Below are positions 36,784 to 45,583 of a stretch of 64,000 nt of DNA, piece after piece; position 1 is the first letter of the stretch; every line of letters starts with the position of its first letter. The notes under the pieces are model-generated. The model was not told the DNA's origin, made no database searches, and saw only the letters and a list, made by a program, of their open reading frames with translations. Made by a program: the position numbers and the translations under genes. The stretch comes from an uncultured Chitinophaga sp. (GTDB lineage Bacteria; Bacteroidota; Bacteroidia; Chitinophagales; Chitinophagaceae), in NCBI RefSeq assembly GCF_902168175.1, contig NZ_CABHOU010000072.1, positions 310,001 to 374,000 of the forward strand. Reading direction: 5' to 3'.

Positions 36784-38310
36784 ATGCTCGACGTATTACA
36801 AACATTCCATATCGACAACCCGCATAGCGGCGTGGCTACAGGTAAAGACTGGCTAAAAGGTAACGGTGAAAACATTACCGCCTCCTCGCCCGTAGATGGT
36901 AAACAACTTACCACGGTTGCCTCCGCCTCCCGCGAAGACTATGATGCCGTAATTGCCAAAGCGCAGGAAGCCTTTAAACAATGGCGCACTGTTCCGGCTC
37001 CGGCCCGCGGCGAAGTGGTGAGGCAGGTAGGTGAAGCACTGCGCAAACAGAAAGATGCGCTGGGCAGGCTGGTGTCTTACGAAATGGGCAAGAGTTTACA
37101 GGAAGGTTTGGGCGAAGTGCAGGAGATGATCGATATATGCGACTTCGCAGTGGGACTTAGCCGCCAGCTGTATGGATTAAGTATGCACTCCGAACGGCCC
37201 GGCCACCGTATGTATGAGCAATGGCATCCACTGGGGGTGGTAGGTATTATCAGCGCTTTTAACTTCCCGGTAGCCGTATGGAGCTGGAACGCAGCTTTGG
37301 CCTGGGTTTGTGGAGATGTGTGTGTATGGAAGCCCTCGGAAAAAACACCGCTGACGGCCATCGCCTGTCAGCAGATAGCGGCAGAAGTATTTGCGGCTAA
37401 CAATGTGCCCGAAGGCGTATCGTGCCTCGTAGTGGGCAACCGTGAGGTAGGCGAATGGATGGCGAACGATGCGCGGGTGCCACTGGTATCGGCCACAGGC
37501 TCTACCCGTATGGGTAAAAGTGTAGGTGCTGCCGTAGGTGCAAGATTAGGCAGAAGCTTACTGGAACTGGGCGGCAATAACGCTATTATTATATCCGAAC
37601 ACGCTGATCTCGACATGTCGCTGATCGGCTGTGTGTTTGGTGCGGTAGGTACTGCAGGTCAGCGCTGCACCAGTACGCGCAGGCTTATTATTCACGAGAA
37701 AGTATATGATGCTTTTAAAGCTAAGCTGGTAAAAGCCTATCAGCAATTGCGTATTGGCGATCCCTTGGATCAGCATAATCATGTAGGCCCGCTTATCGAT
37801 ACCGATGCGGTGGATGCTTACCTCTCTTCTATTGAAAAATGTAAGGCCGAGGGCGGCAGCTTTATCGTAGAGGGCGGCGTGTTAAGCGGTGCCGGTTATG
37901 AAAGCGGTTGTTATGTGAAACCCTGCATAGCCGAGGTGAAGAACGATTACGCGATTGTACAGCATGAAACTTTTGCGCCCATTTTATACATTATGAAGTA
38001 CAGTAGCGCCGAAGAGGCGATCGCATTGCAGAACGGTGTGCCTCAGGGGCTTTCATCGGCTATTATGACGCTGGACCTACGCGAGGCGGAACAGTTTTTA
38101 TCGGCTGCCGGTTCTGACTGCGGCATTGCCAACGTAAATATCGGTACTTCAGGTGCTGAAATCGGTGGTGCTTTTGGTGGTGAAAAGGAAACAGGTGGCG
38201 GTCGTGAGAGCGGTTCCGATGCCTGGAAGGCCTATATGCGCAGGCAGACAAATACAATTAATTACTCTGCCAAACTGCCACTGGCACAAGGTATTAAGTT
38301 TGATCTTTAA
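36784..38310 (+). CDS. ALDH7-type aldehyde dehydrogenase (probable aminoadipate-semialdehyde dehydrogenase)
   Basis: 508 residues. The NAD-dependent aldehyde dehydrogenase core is complete: [37 protein letters not shown], the catalytic Glu in [10 protein letters not shown], and the nucleophile Cys in [32 protein letters not shown] is typical of the ALDH7 branch (antiquitin, AmaB/Pcd), which oxidises aminoadipate semialdehyde/piperideine-6-carboxylate to 2-aminoadipate in lysine breakdown. With the 2-oxoadipate dioxygenase gene 2.4 kb upstream this supports a lysine-catabolic role (inference). Monocistronic: own candidate promoter and a strong terminator. Confidence 0.88.
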   Translation: MLDVLQTFHIDNPHSGVATGKDWLKGNGENITASSPVDGKQLTTVASASREDYDAVIAKAQEAFKQWRTVPAPARGEVVRQVGEALRKQKDALGRLVSYEMGKSLQEGLGEVQEMIDICDFAVGLSRQLYGLSMHSERPGHRMYEQWHPLGVVGIISAFNFPVAVWSWNAALAWVCGDVCVWKPSEKTPLTAIACQQIAAEVFAANNVPEGVSCLVVGNREVGEWMANDARVPLVSATGSTRMGKSVGAAVGARLGRSLLELGGNNAIIISEHADLDMSLIGCVFGAVGTAGQRCTSTRRLIIHEKVYDAFKAKLVKAYQQLRIGDPLDQHNHVGPLIDTDAVDAYLSSIEKCKAEGGSFIVEGGVLSGAGYESGCYVKPCIAEVKNDYAIVQHETFAPILYIMKYSSAEEAIALQNGVPQGLSSAIMTLDLREAEQFLSAAGSDCGIANVNIGTSGAEIGGAFGGEKETGGGRESGSDAWKAYMRRQTNTINYSAKLPLAQGIKFDL

Positions 38311-38348
38311 GGAGTTACGATAAAGTTTAAGAGCGTTGGGCTAAAAGT

Positions 38349-38374
38349 AGCGGGGTTGGAGAACCCCGCTTTTT
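38349..38374 (+). terminator. Intrinsic terminator of the ALDH7 gene
   Basis: AGCGGGGTT (38349-38357) and AACCCCGCT (38362-38370) are exact complements with a four-base loop GGAG, followed by T residues. Confidence 0.88.
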
Positions 38375-38574
38375 CGTTAAACGGAAACCATGCTTATGAG
38401 AAAGAATGCTTTTCGCATCCTCTCTGGGTATAAATATTAAACAAATTTTCGAGAATTCATATTCAACTTTTGTGCTACTTGCCACCCATCATCCTAAATT
38501 ATTACCATCCATACCTGTATATGCACCCGCTGCTATGATTTAACATTTTCACACATACTAAACACAACACAGCC

Positions 38575-38830
38575 ATGAGAGCGGATTTTGACGGAATTAT
38601 GGTAAAAGAAATGTTAAACAACATGGCTGTTATCAATGAAAAACAGAAATTTGCTGTTGGTGTTTTTTTGGTTTAAAACCTTGTTGAAGGAGAAAAAAAG
38701 TACGTCGAAAGAGCAAATGATGATTTTTAACTTACCCTTTGCATCGGCTTATAGCCATATTACCGTAAATGTAAATCAGCAGGAAGAGTACCGGATGGTC
38801 TTAATGACAAATGGCCGTACATCATTTTAA
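38575..38830 (+). pseudogene. Possible small gene split by a frameshift at a run of seven T
   Basis: A frame starting MRADFDGIMVKEML runs 33 codons from 38575 and stops just after a seven-T run (38663-38669). A second frame continues from within that run to 38830 with a balanced sequence (...SAYSHITVNVNQQEEYRMVL...). Removing one T would join them into a protein of about 84 residues. It sits in a 640-base gap before the subtilase gene and matches no family I know. It could be a real small gene with a frameshift, programmed slippage, a sequencing error or chance. The rest of the gap shows no other feature. Confidence 0.3.
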
Positions 38831-38948
38831 ACTATGACAACAGGATAAGAAAGTTTAACTTTCCCGCTTACGTCATAGCATTTGATTTGGCGTTTTATTA
38901 ACCAATTGCGGTATTCTAATTGTAATCTTATTGGACAAATTGTTACAC

Positions 38949-40646
38949 ATGAATTTTTTTAGAGAGCTGGCAGTAGTGACAGGAGCAGTAGTACTGGCTA
39001 CATTTTCGACAGAAGTTAAGGCACAAGGCACGGCAGTACCCAAAAACTGGCAGTTGCTTGATTATGGCAAAGACAGTGTTTTTGGTGTGAGCGCAGAAAA
39101 GGCTTACTCCGAACTTTTGAAAGGGAAAAAGAGCAAACCCGTACTGGTTGCTGTTATCGACTCTGGCGTTGACACTACCCACGAAGACCTTCGTTCCATT
39201 TTATGGCGCAACCCCAAAGAAATTCCGGGCAACGGCATCGACGATGATGGCAATGGCTACATTGATGACGTGTATGGCTGGAACTTCCTCGGTGCCAAAG
39301 ATGGCAGCAGTGTAAAGGAAGACAGCGATGAAGCCTCACGCGAGTACTACCGTTACAAAAGCAAATACATCAACCCCGATTCTGCCCTGGCACCCGGCTC
39401 GAAAGAGTATGCTTACTGGGAGCGCCTGAAAGCAAAAACAGAACGGCCGCCATCAGCAGATAAAGGTCAGTATAAAACAATGCTCGCCATCAGGGAAAAC
39501 CTGAAAAAGAGTGAAACGATTCTGAAAGATTATACCAAAACAGAAGATATCACGGCTAAACAACTGGACTCTATAAAGAATGCAGGCGAAGATGTGGCTA
39601 TGGCCAAATCTTTCCTCACCCGGTTATTCTCTTCGATGGAAGGTGAAGAAGATGTTTCGCTGAACGCCTTTAAAGAGGAGCTGGACGAGTATATCCAGCA
39701 GTTGAAAAAGAACATGGAAGCTTCTGTAAAACGTCCGGTAGATAAGCGTACGCTTATCGTTGGCGATAACCTTAACGATATCAACGACCGCTTCTACGGC
39801 AACAATGATGTAATGGGGCAGTTCTCCTTCCACGGTACGCACGTTTCCGGTATTATTGCCGGTGTTCGTGATAATGGTGTAGGTATTGAAGGGGTGGCCG
39901 ACAATGTGCGCATCATGGCCGTGAAGGTAGTGCCTGATGGCGACGAACGCGATAAGGACGTGGCATTAGGTATCCGTTACGCGGTAGATAATGGTGCGAA
40001 GATCATCAATATGAGCTTTGGTAAAGGATTTTCTCCAAACAAAGAGTGGGTGGATGACGCGATCCGTTATGCGGAGTCGAAAGGTGTACTGCTGGTGCAT
40101 GCTGCAGGCAACGATGGCGCGAACAATGATGAAGTGGAAAACTTTCCTAACGATACTTACCTGGATGGCAAAACAGCCAACAATCTAATTACTGTTGGGG
40201 CAATGGGCAATGGCCGTGGTAATGCGAAAGTGGCCGTGTTCTCTAACTATGGTAAAAAAGAGGTAGATGTGTTTGCGCCTGGTGTGCAGATTTATTCTAC
40301 CGTACCCGGTGGTAATAAATACGGTGCTGCAAGTGGTACCAGCATGGCTTCGCCTGTAGTAGCGGGTGTTGCGGCACTGGTACTCTCCTACTATCCCGAG
40401 CTGAGCGCACGCCAACTGAAAGAGGTACTGGAGAAATCGGCTACACCAATGCCGGCGAGCCTGGCAATGGTCAACAAACCAGGTAGCAGTGGCGAGCAGG
40501 TTAACTTCGCCGATCTTTCTACCAGCGGCGGTATGGTGAACGTTTACAACGCGTTGAAACTGGCGGCTAAAACCAAAGGTGAAAACAAAGAACCTAAGCC
40601 AAAGAAAGAGAAAAAGGCGAAAGTAGCGCCGGTAAAAAAAGGTTAA
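38949..40646 (+). CDS. Secreted subtilisin-family (S8) serine protease
   Basis: 565 residues from the ATG that gives a clean signal peptide (MNFFRELAVV...STEVKAQ); the frame also has a TTG six codons upstream. Catalytic triad is visible: D71 in VAVIDSGVD, H298 in FHGTHVSG and S465 in GTSMASP. About 225 residues separate Asp and His, longer than in subtilisin; the insert is charged and partly helical, as in many Bacteroidota S8 proteases. The C-terminus is a Lys/Pro-rich tail (EPKPKKEKKAKVAPVKKG), not a T9SS sorting domain, so it probably stays periplasmic or uses another route. Confidence 0.92.
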   Translation: MNFFRELAVVTGAVVLATFSTEVKAQGTAVPKNWQLLDYGKDSVFGVSAEKAYSELLKGKKSKPVLVAVIDSGVDTTHEDLRSILWRNPKEIPGNGIDDDGNGYIDDVYGWNFLGAKDGSSVKEDSDEASREYYRYKSKYINPDSALAPGSKEYAYWERLKAKTERPPSADKGQYKTMLAIRENLKKSETILKDYTKTEDITAKQLDSIKNAGEDVAMAKSFLTRLFSSMEGEEDVSLNAFKEELDEYIQQLKKNMEASVKRPVDKRTLIVGDNLNDINDRFYGNNDVMGQFSFHGTHVSGIIAGVRDNGVGIEGVADNVRIMAVKVVPDGDERDKDVALGIRYAVDNGAKIINMSFGKGFSPNKEWVDDAIRYAESKGVLLVHAAGNDGANNDEVENFPNDTYLDGKTANNLITVGAMGNGRGNAKVAVFSNYGKKEVDVFAPGVQIYSTVPGGNKYGAASGTSMASPVVAGVAALVLSYYPELSARQLKEVLEKSATPMPASLAMVNKPGSSGEQVNFADLSTSGGMVNVYNALKLAAKTKGENKEPKPKKEKKAKVAPVKKG

Positions 40647-40662
40647 CGATCATCATACAAAT

Positions 40663-40704
40663 AAAAAAAGCCTTCCTGCACTGAGTGCAGGAAGGCTTTT
40701 TATT
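40663..40704. terminator. Bidirectional terminator shared by the protease gene and RNase P RNA
   Basis: GCCTTCCTGCA (40671-40681) and TGCAGGAAGGC (40687-40697) are exact complements around CTGAG, flanked by an A run on the left and a T run on the right. It can end transcription from both convergent genes. Confidence 0.88.
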
Positions 40705-40717
40705 GATAGAAAAAATA

Positions 40718-41085
40718 ACTACAAACCTATAAGCCGGATTCTGTACCCCGAATTGCTCCGGTGCCGCTATCATTTATCTGCGACGCCAGTCACCTGGCGC
40801 CTGTATCTGCCTACCCTCGGTCATCGGACGAGCCGCCCTTAATCGACCGTATACATGGCATTTCAGCATGCAAGGTTTACCCGCAGTAACGGTTACCCGC
40901 TACCACCGTGGGCTTTTACCCCACATTTTCACCCTTACCCTGGTTTGCACGAAGGCGGTTATTTTCTGTGGCACTCTCTGTAAACGCCTTGCGGCGCCTC
41001 CCACCCGTTAGGTGGTGCATTGCCCTTTGCTGTCCGGACTTTCCTTGCGACCCTTACGGGTAACACGATAGCGCGGTTTGTAGTT
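40718..41085 (-). ncRNA. rnpB: RNase P RNA (class A)
   Basis: 368 nt on the minus strand. The ends AACTACAAACC and GGTTTGTAGTT pair exactly as helix P1. Universally conserved blocks are present: GAGGAAAGTCC-type segment (here CAAGGAAAGTCCGGACAGC), the ACAGAA...GGCTTAT 3' signature, and the intervening CACCTAACGGGTGGGAGG-type hairpin. It is the catalytic RNA that removes tRNA 5' leaders. It begins 21 bases after the stop of the DUF2027-Smr gene on the same strand, so its promoter must lie within the end of that gene or it is processed from a longer transcript. Confidence 0.95.
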
Positions 41086-41106
41086 AAGCGGTAAAAGTAC
41101 GATAAA

Positions 41107-42114
41107 TCACTTGAAAAAAATCTCCGTAGCGCCGTGACCGTACAGCGGATGGTATTGATTGATGTAGTTCTTTACCTCCGGTGTCACTTTGAGAATGTCG
41201 TGCAGCTCCTCCCGCAGTTTGCCTTTACCCACTCCGTGAATAACGATCATCGAATGCTGGTGATGTGCAATGGCAAGGTCCAGGTAATGCTGGAACTCGT
41301 TGAGTTGTATGGCGAGTATTTCAAGATTACTGAGCATTTCGTAGTCGTCGCTCAGTTTTTCTATATGCAGGTCTACTTCGTATTGCGGTTGTTCTATCGC
41401 GCTGTTTAAAATATAGGTAGTAGCCGAAACGCCCTGGTTCAGGTACTTGGCGTCCACGAACGGCTCGTCCTCCAGGCGCAGCGGGTACGTTTCAAATAAA
41501 AGATAGCTAAGGGTAGCCTGCTCTTTCACTTTCAGGTCGTTAAGCTGCAGGAACAACTGTTTGGCTTTAACTTTCCAGCCTTTGCTAAAACTAACCGCCA
41601 ACTTCGGATCTGGTGGTTTAAGCGTAAAGGTGAACTCGAAACGTGGCTGATCGTTCAGTTGTTCAAACAGCAGGTCGGCCAGGTAAAAGTGCTGGAAAGG
41701 ATGCACTTCGTGTTTGATTTCGAGGTGCAACCTGTTGTTCAGGAATATCTGGAAATGAACATTATAAATACGTGCGGTTTCATTTAGCAGGTGATACTTC
41801 AGCAGGCTTACCCTTTCGTCATATCCTTCTGTTATCCATACCGGTAGTATGGAAAGGAATACGCCTGTTTCTTCCCTGTTAATGGGAAAAGCTTTCTCCT
41901 TTTTAATTTCTTCGCCCCTTTGTGTTTTGGGTACGTAAATGTCCTTCTGCACGGTGAACCGGTGGAAATAAGGGAAATCTACCTGGTCGTAATAAACGGG
42001 AAAGGTGACGCCTTTAACTTCTACCATCAACATGTCATCGCCAATCATGTCAACTACCCTTCCCTCCTCTTTGGAGTGTAAAATAAGAATGGTGTCGCCT
42101 ATGGAGTACTTCAT
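41107..42114 (-). CDS. DUF2027 and Smr-domain protein
   Basis: 335 residues. The N-terminus (KYSIGDTILILHSKEEGRVVD...) is a small SH3-like barrel of the DUF2027 family. A middle beta-rich part follows. The last ~85 residues form an Smr domain: VDLHIEKL is the first motif, IVIHGVGKGKLREELH the HGxGxG motif, and YGHGATEIFF the closing strand. Smr domains act as nucleases on DNA or RNA, as in MutS2 and ribosome-rescue factors. The role of the DUF2027-Smr combination, common in Bacteroidota, is not established. Confidence 0.88.
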   Translation of the reverse strand: MKYSIGDTILILHSKEEGRVVDMIGDDMLMVEVKGVTFPVYYDQVDFPYFHRFTVQKDIYVPKTQRGEEIKKEKAFPINREETGVFLSILPVWITEGYDERVSLLKYHLLNETARIYNVHFQIFLNNRLHLEIKHEVHPFQHFYLADLLFEQLNDQPRFEFTFTLKPPDPKLAVSFSKGWKVKAKQLFLQLNDLKVKEQATLSYLLFETYPLRLEDEPFVDAKYLNQGVSATTYILNSAIEQPQYEVDLHIEKLSDDYEMLSNLEILAIQLNEFQHYLDLAIAHHQHSMIVIHGVGKGKLREELHDILKVTPEVKNYINQYHPLYGHGATEIFFK

Positions 42115-42238
42115 AAAAATCTGCCTGAACTTTAATTATCAATGGTGCCGCCCCGGCATAACTTAGCCGTGAGCGTTGGGGCATGGTTGGCCCGGACGCG
42201 CAAATTAACGATTAACCTGCAGTCTACCATCAATCGGA

Positions 42239-42694
42239 TTAAACCGTATCCGCTGCTTTTTCCGGATGGTCGGCCATATAACGGTCCACAGACAGAGGGC
42301 CGCTGCCTTCTACCATAACGAAAAGCAGGCCTGCCAGCGTAAGCAGGCAAATCCAGAGTTCTGTGTGAACGTTAAATAATGGAGTACCGGAGCCGATAAA
42401 AATGAGTGCGCCTATCAGCACCGGGATGTTAAACAACACCGCAATGCGTGTAAGCAGGCCCATGGCGATAAGGATACCGCCGCAGAGATGTGCGAAGATG
42501 ATATAATGCCCCATCCACATCGACATTACCGAAAGAAACGGTTGCTGCCTGATAGTGGCGTTTAGCTGATCTATATTGCCAATGAACTGTACCCCTTTTG
42601 CAATAAGGAACAGTCCCAGCAGAACCCTCAGTACATCAATCCATTTTGGATGATGCGTCTGACCCCAACGGTCAATTCGTTGCAGTGTGTTCAT
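42239..42694 (-). CDS. DoxX-family membrane protein
   Basis: 151 residues, four hydrophobic helices, with LRVLLGLFLIAKGVQFIGN and AHLCGGILIAMGLLTRIA as the DoxX-type blocks. Members are small inner-membrane proteins linked to redox balance in some species; a firm function is lacking. The 124 bases between this gene and the Smr gene hold no feature I can support. Confidence 0.82.
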   Translation of the reverse strand: MNTLQRIDRWGQTHHPKWIDVLRVLLGLFLIAKGVQFIGNIDQLNATIRQQPFLSVMSMWMGHYIIFAHLCGGILIAMGLLTRIAVLFNIPVLIGALIFIGSGTPLFNVHTELWICLLTLAGLLFVMVEGSGPLSVDRYMADHPEKAADTV

Positions 42695-42769
42695 ATATAA
42701 TACAGTTTAAGTTCAAAGAGCGCTTAACCTAATATACGAAAATTACCGCAATAAATACCGCGGAGGCCC

Positions 42770-44449
42770 CTACGCCTGTGCTTCCCTGTTGCGCAGGCGA
42801 CTGTTACGGTAGCCATACAGGAAGTAAATTACCAGTCCAAAACCCATCCAGCCGAAAAACACGAACCAGCTCTTAACTGGTATTTCGATCATCAGGTACA
42901 GGCAGCAAAGCATGCCCAGGATCGGAATTACGGAAAGGTTTTTTAAAATGGTAAAAATGGTGATGAGGTAGGCGAGTACAAGGAAGATAATAAACAGGAT
43001 CTCCTGGTGGGAGTCTTGCGTGAGGTTGCTGAAGTTATGAACGATTTTATCCCAGAAGAAAAAAGTGAAGGCTGCCAGTAATACAGGCACGATGAAACGG
43101 CCGTTAATATAGGGCAGATTGAACCTCTTGCCTTCTTTACTCTCCATTCTTGGCAATAACAACACCCCACCGCACACCAGCACGAATGCGAACAGGGTGC
43201 CGATACTCGTAAGGTCGGTAACAATACCGCTTTCTATAAACAGGGATGGAACGGCCACAATAAAGCCAGTAACGATCGTAGAGAATGATGGTGTTTGGTA
43301 TTTGGGATGCACCTTCGCGAAACGTTTAGGCAACAGCCCGTCGCGGCTCATACTCATCCAGATACGCGGCTGGCCTATCTGGAAAACCAATATCACACTG
43401 GTAGCGGCAATAACGGCACTCACCGACACAATGTAACCGATCCTGCTCATGTTTATTTTCTCAAACACAAATGCCAGCGGATCTTTTACGTTGGAGAATT
43501 CCGAGTAATGCACCATACCGGTGATGACCAGCGTTACAATGATATAAATAATGGTACAGATGATCAGGGAATAAATCATACCGCGTGGCATATCGCGCTG
43601 CGGGTTGCCGCATTCTTCAGCAGTTGTGGAAATGGCGTCGAAGCCGATATAGGCGAAGAATACGGCCGATACGCCTTTCATAATGCCCGAAAAGCCGTTC
43701 GGCGTAAAGGGCACCCAGTTATCGGTATTGATATAAAATACCCCGATGGCAATCACAGCCAGCAACACCACGATCTTTAATCCCACCATAAAGTTGGCGC
43801 TCTTTTTACTTTCCCTGATACCGATGTAGGCCAGGATAGTAATCAGAATAACGATGATGAAGGCGGGAATATTAAGAACCACATGCCAATTGCCGATTAC
43901 AGGCGCGGTGGTCCAGGCGAGGTTTTCGGTGGATTGCCCGGCCGCCAGGGCTGCTTCGTAAGTATGTTGTGCTGTTTTGAAGTCGGTGATCATCCATTCC
44001 GGAAGATGAATGTTCATGCCTTCCAGCACGTTATTGAAGTAACTGCTCCACGAAATGGCCACTACTATATTGCCGATCGAATACTCCAGGATAAGCGCCC
44101 AGCCAATGATCCAGGCAGTAAGTTCACCGAAGGTAACATAAGAATAGGTATACGCACTACCGGCTACGGGCACACGCGAGGCAAATTCAGCATAACACAG
44201 CGCCGTAAATCCGCAGGTAACCGCGGTAATCAGGAAAAGGAAAATCACACCGGGGCCTCCGTCGTAAGCCGCCTGGCCTATTGTGGAGAAGATGCCGGCG
44301 CCAATTACGGCAGCAATACCCATGAGGGTAAGGTCGCGCACACCCAGTACTTTGTCAAGACCCTGGGTTGCATGTCCATCAGACACGCCGGTGCGGGCAT
44401 CGGTAATAATGTTGGCAAGCGACTTTTTCCTGAAAAGCGAATTAGACAT
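42770..44449 (-). CDS. APC-family amino acid permease
   Basis: 559 residues with twelve to fourteen hydrophobic helices. GIAAVIGAGIFSTIGQAA near residue 45 is the substrate-binding unwound helix 1 of the APC superfamily; AYIGFDAISTTAEECGNPQRDMPRG is the helix 6-8 signature of the cationic amino acid transporter (CAT/YfnA) group. A loop between helices 3 and 4 (about 145-185) is longer than usual. It should import amino acids with a cation; substrate unknown. Stands alone, 82 bases after the polyprenyl synthetase gene on the same strand. Confidence 0.9.
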   Translation of the reverse strand: MSNSLFRKKSLANIITDARTGVSDGHATQGLDKVLGVRDLTLMGIAAVIGAGIFSTIGQAAYDGGPGVIFLFLITAVTCGFTALCYAEFASRVPVAGSAYTYSYVTFGELTAWIIGWALILEYSIGNIVVAISWSSYFNNVLEGMNIHLPEWMITDFKTAQHTYEAALAAGQSTENLAWTTAPVIGNWHVVLNIPAFIIVILITILAYIGIRESKKSANFMVGLKIVVLLAVIAIGVFYINTDNWVPFTPNGFSGIMKGVSAVFFAYIGFDAISTTAEECGNPQRDMPRGMIYSLIICTIIYIIVTLVITGMVHYSEFSNVKDPLAFVFEKINMSRIGYIVSVSAVIAATSVILVFQIGQPRIWMSMSRDGLLPKRFAKVHPKYQTPSFSTIVTGFIVAVPSLFIESGIVTDLTSIGTLFAFVLVCGGVLLLPRMESKEGKRFNLPYINGRFIVPVLLAAFTFFFWDKIVHNFSNLTQDSHQEILFIIFLVLAYLITIFTILKNLSVIPILGMLCCLYLMIEIPVKSWFVFFGWMGFGLVIYFLYGYRNSRLRNREAQA

Positions 44450-44531
44450 TGGAAACAGTTACAGGTTGATAATTGATTTTGTTGATTTAGTTCTAAGCGG
44501 CCTAGCGCCAAATATAATAATTAATCAGATA

Positions 44532-45509
44532 CTAATGCTGGCGGGTAAGCAGGTAATCAGCCAGTTCTTTCAACGGTGCCTTACGTCCGCTCATCACCGC
44601 AATGTTTTCCAGGTGTTCAAAAGCGATCTGCATAAAGTGTTCTTTCTGTTGTTCTGCCCAGTCGTCTACCTTACAATCGTGAAACAGTTCGAGTGTTTGC
44701 GGCACCTTGGTAGCATCATCTGCGGCCAGGGCCATCAGTTTGTCGAGCTGCTGCCTTTGCGAAGGTGTGCACATCTCCATGGCCTTTAATAATAAAAATG
44801 TCTTTTTGTTGATGAGGATGTCTCCCCCCTGCTGTTTGCCAACTTTTTCCGGGTTGCCGAAAGCGTCCAGCAGATCGTCCTGTATCTGGAAGGCGATGCC
44901 CACGTTTTTACCGAAACCGTAGATGTGCCCCTGGTTACCTTCGCTGCCACCGCCGATAATCGCGCCCATCTGGAGGCTGGCCGCCAGTAAAACAGAGGTT
45001 TTAAGGGCAATCATATTTACATAATCGGCATAGTTCACCTGGTCCGGCTCCATGCCTTCCATGTCCATATCCAGTTGCTGGCCTTCGCACACTTCAGTGG
45101 CGGCTTTATTGAATACAGAAATGATCCTTTGTTTGTATTTAGACTGGATTTTGTTGAGGTAGTCGTAAGCATGTATGAGCATTACATCGCCGGCGAGGAT
45201 GGCGGTGGGCTCGTTATATTTTGTGTGTACAGTAGGCATGCCGCGGCGCAGGGGCGCTTTATCCATAATATCGTCGTGTACCAGGGTGAAGTTGTGGAAC
45301 ACCTCCACGGCGTGGCCTACCAGGAATGCGTCCGGGTGTATTTCGTCGAATAGTTCGTTACCCATAATTGCCAATACCGGCCTGATTCTTTTGCCACCGA
45401 GGCTCAGAATGTACTGGGCCGGGTCGTATAAAGATGAGGGTGATTCCGGAAACTGGCGTTTACCGAATTGTTGCTCAAACTGCGCTGCTAACTCTTTAAA
45501 TGAATGCAT
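44532..45509 (-). CDS. Trans-type polyprenyl diphosphate synthase
   Basis: 325 residues. First aspartate-rich motif LVHDDIMD with the following RRG, second motif FQIQDDLLD, plus GGKRIRP near the N-terminus, are complete, so the enzyme should condense isopentenyl diphosphate onto an allylic primer in the cytoplasm. The chain length (geranylgeranyl versus octaprenyl for menaquinone) cannot be told safely from the sequence. It lies 75 bases after the RNase R gene, same strand. Confidence 0.92.
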   Translation of the reverse strand: MHSFKELAAQFEQQFGKRQFPESPSSLYDPAQYILSLGGKRIRPVLAIMGNELFDEIHPDAFLVGHAVEVFHNFTLVHDDIMDKAPLRRGMPTVHTKYNEPTAILAGDVMLIHAYDYLNKIQSKYKQRIISVFNKAATEVCEGQQLDMDMEGMEPDQVNYADYVNMIALKTSVLLAASLQMGAIIGGGSEGNQGHIYGFGKNVGIAFQIQDDLLDAFGNPEKVGKQQGGDILINKKTFLLLKAMEMCTPSQRQQLDKLMALAADDATKVPQTLELFHDCKVDDWAEQQKEHFMQIAFEHLENIAVMSGRKAPLKELADYLLTRQH

Positions 45510-45583
45510 GTGGTCTTAAAATTAAGTTACGGACCTGCGTGGTGCGGGTCCGTAAACTAAGCAATTGCGTAATATGGTTTAAA

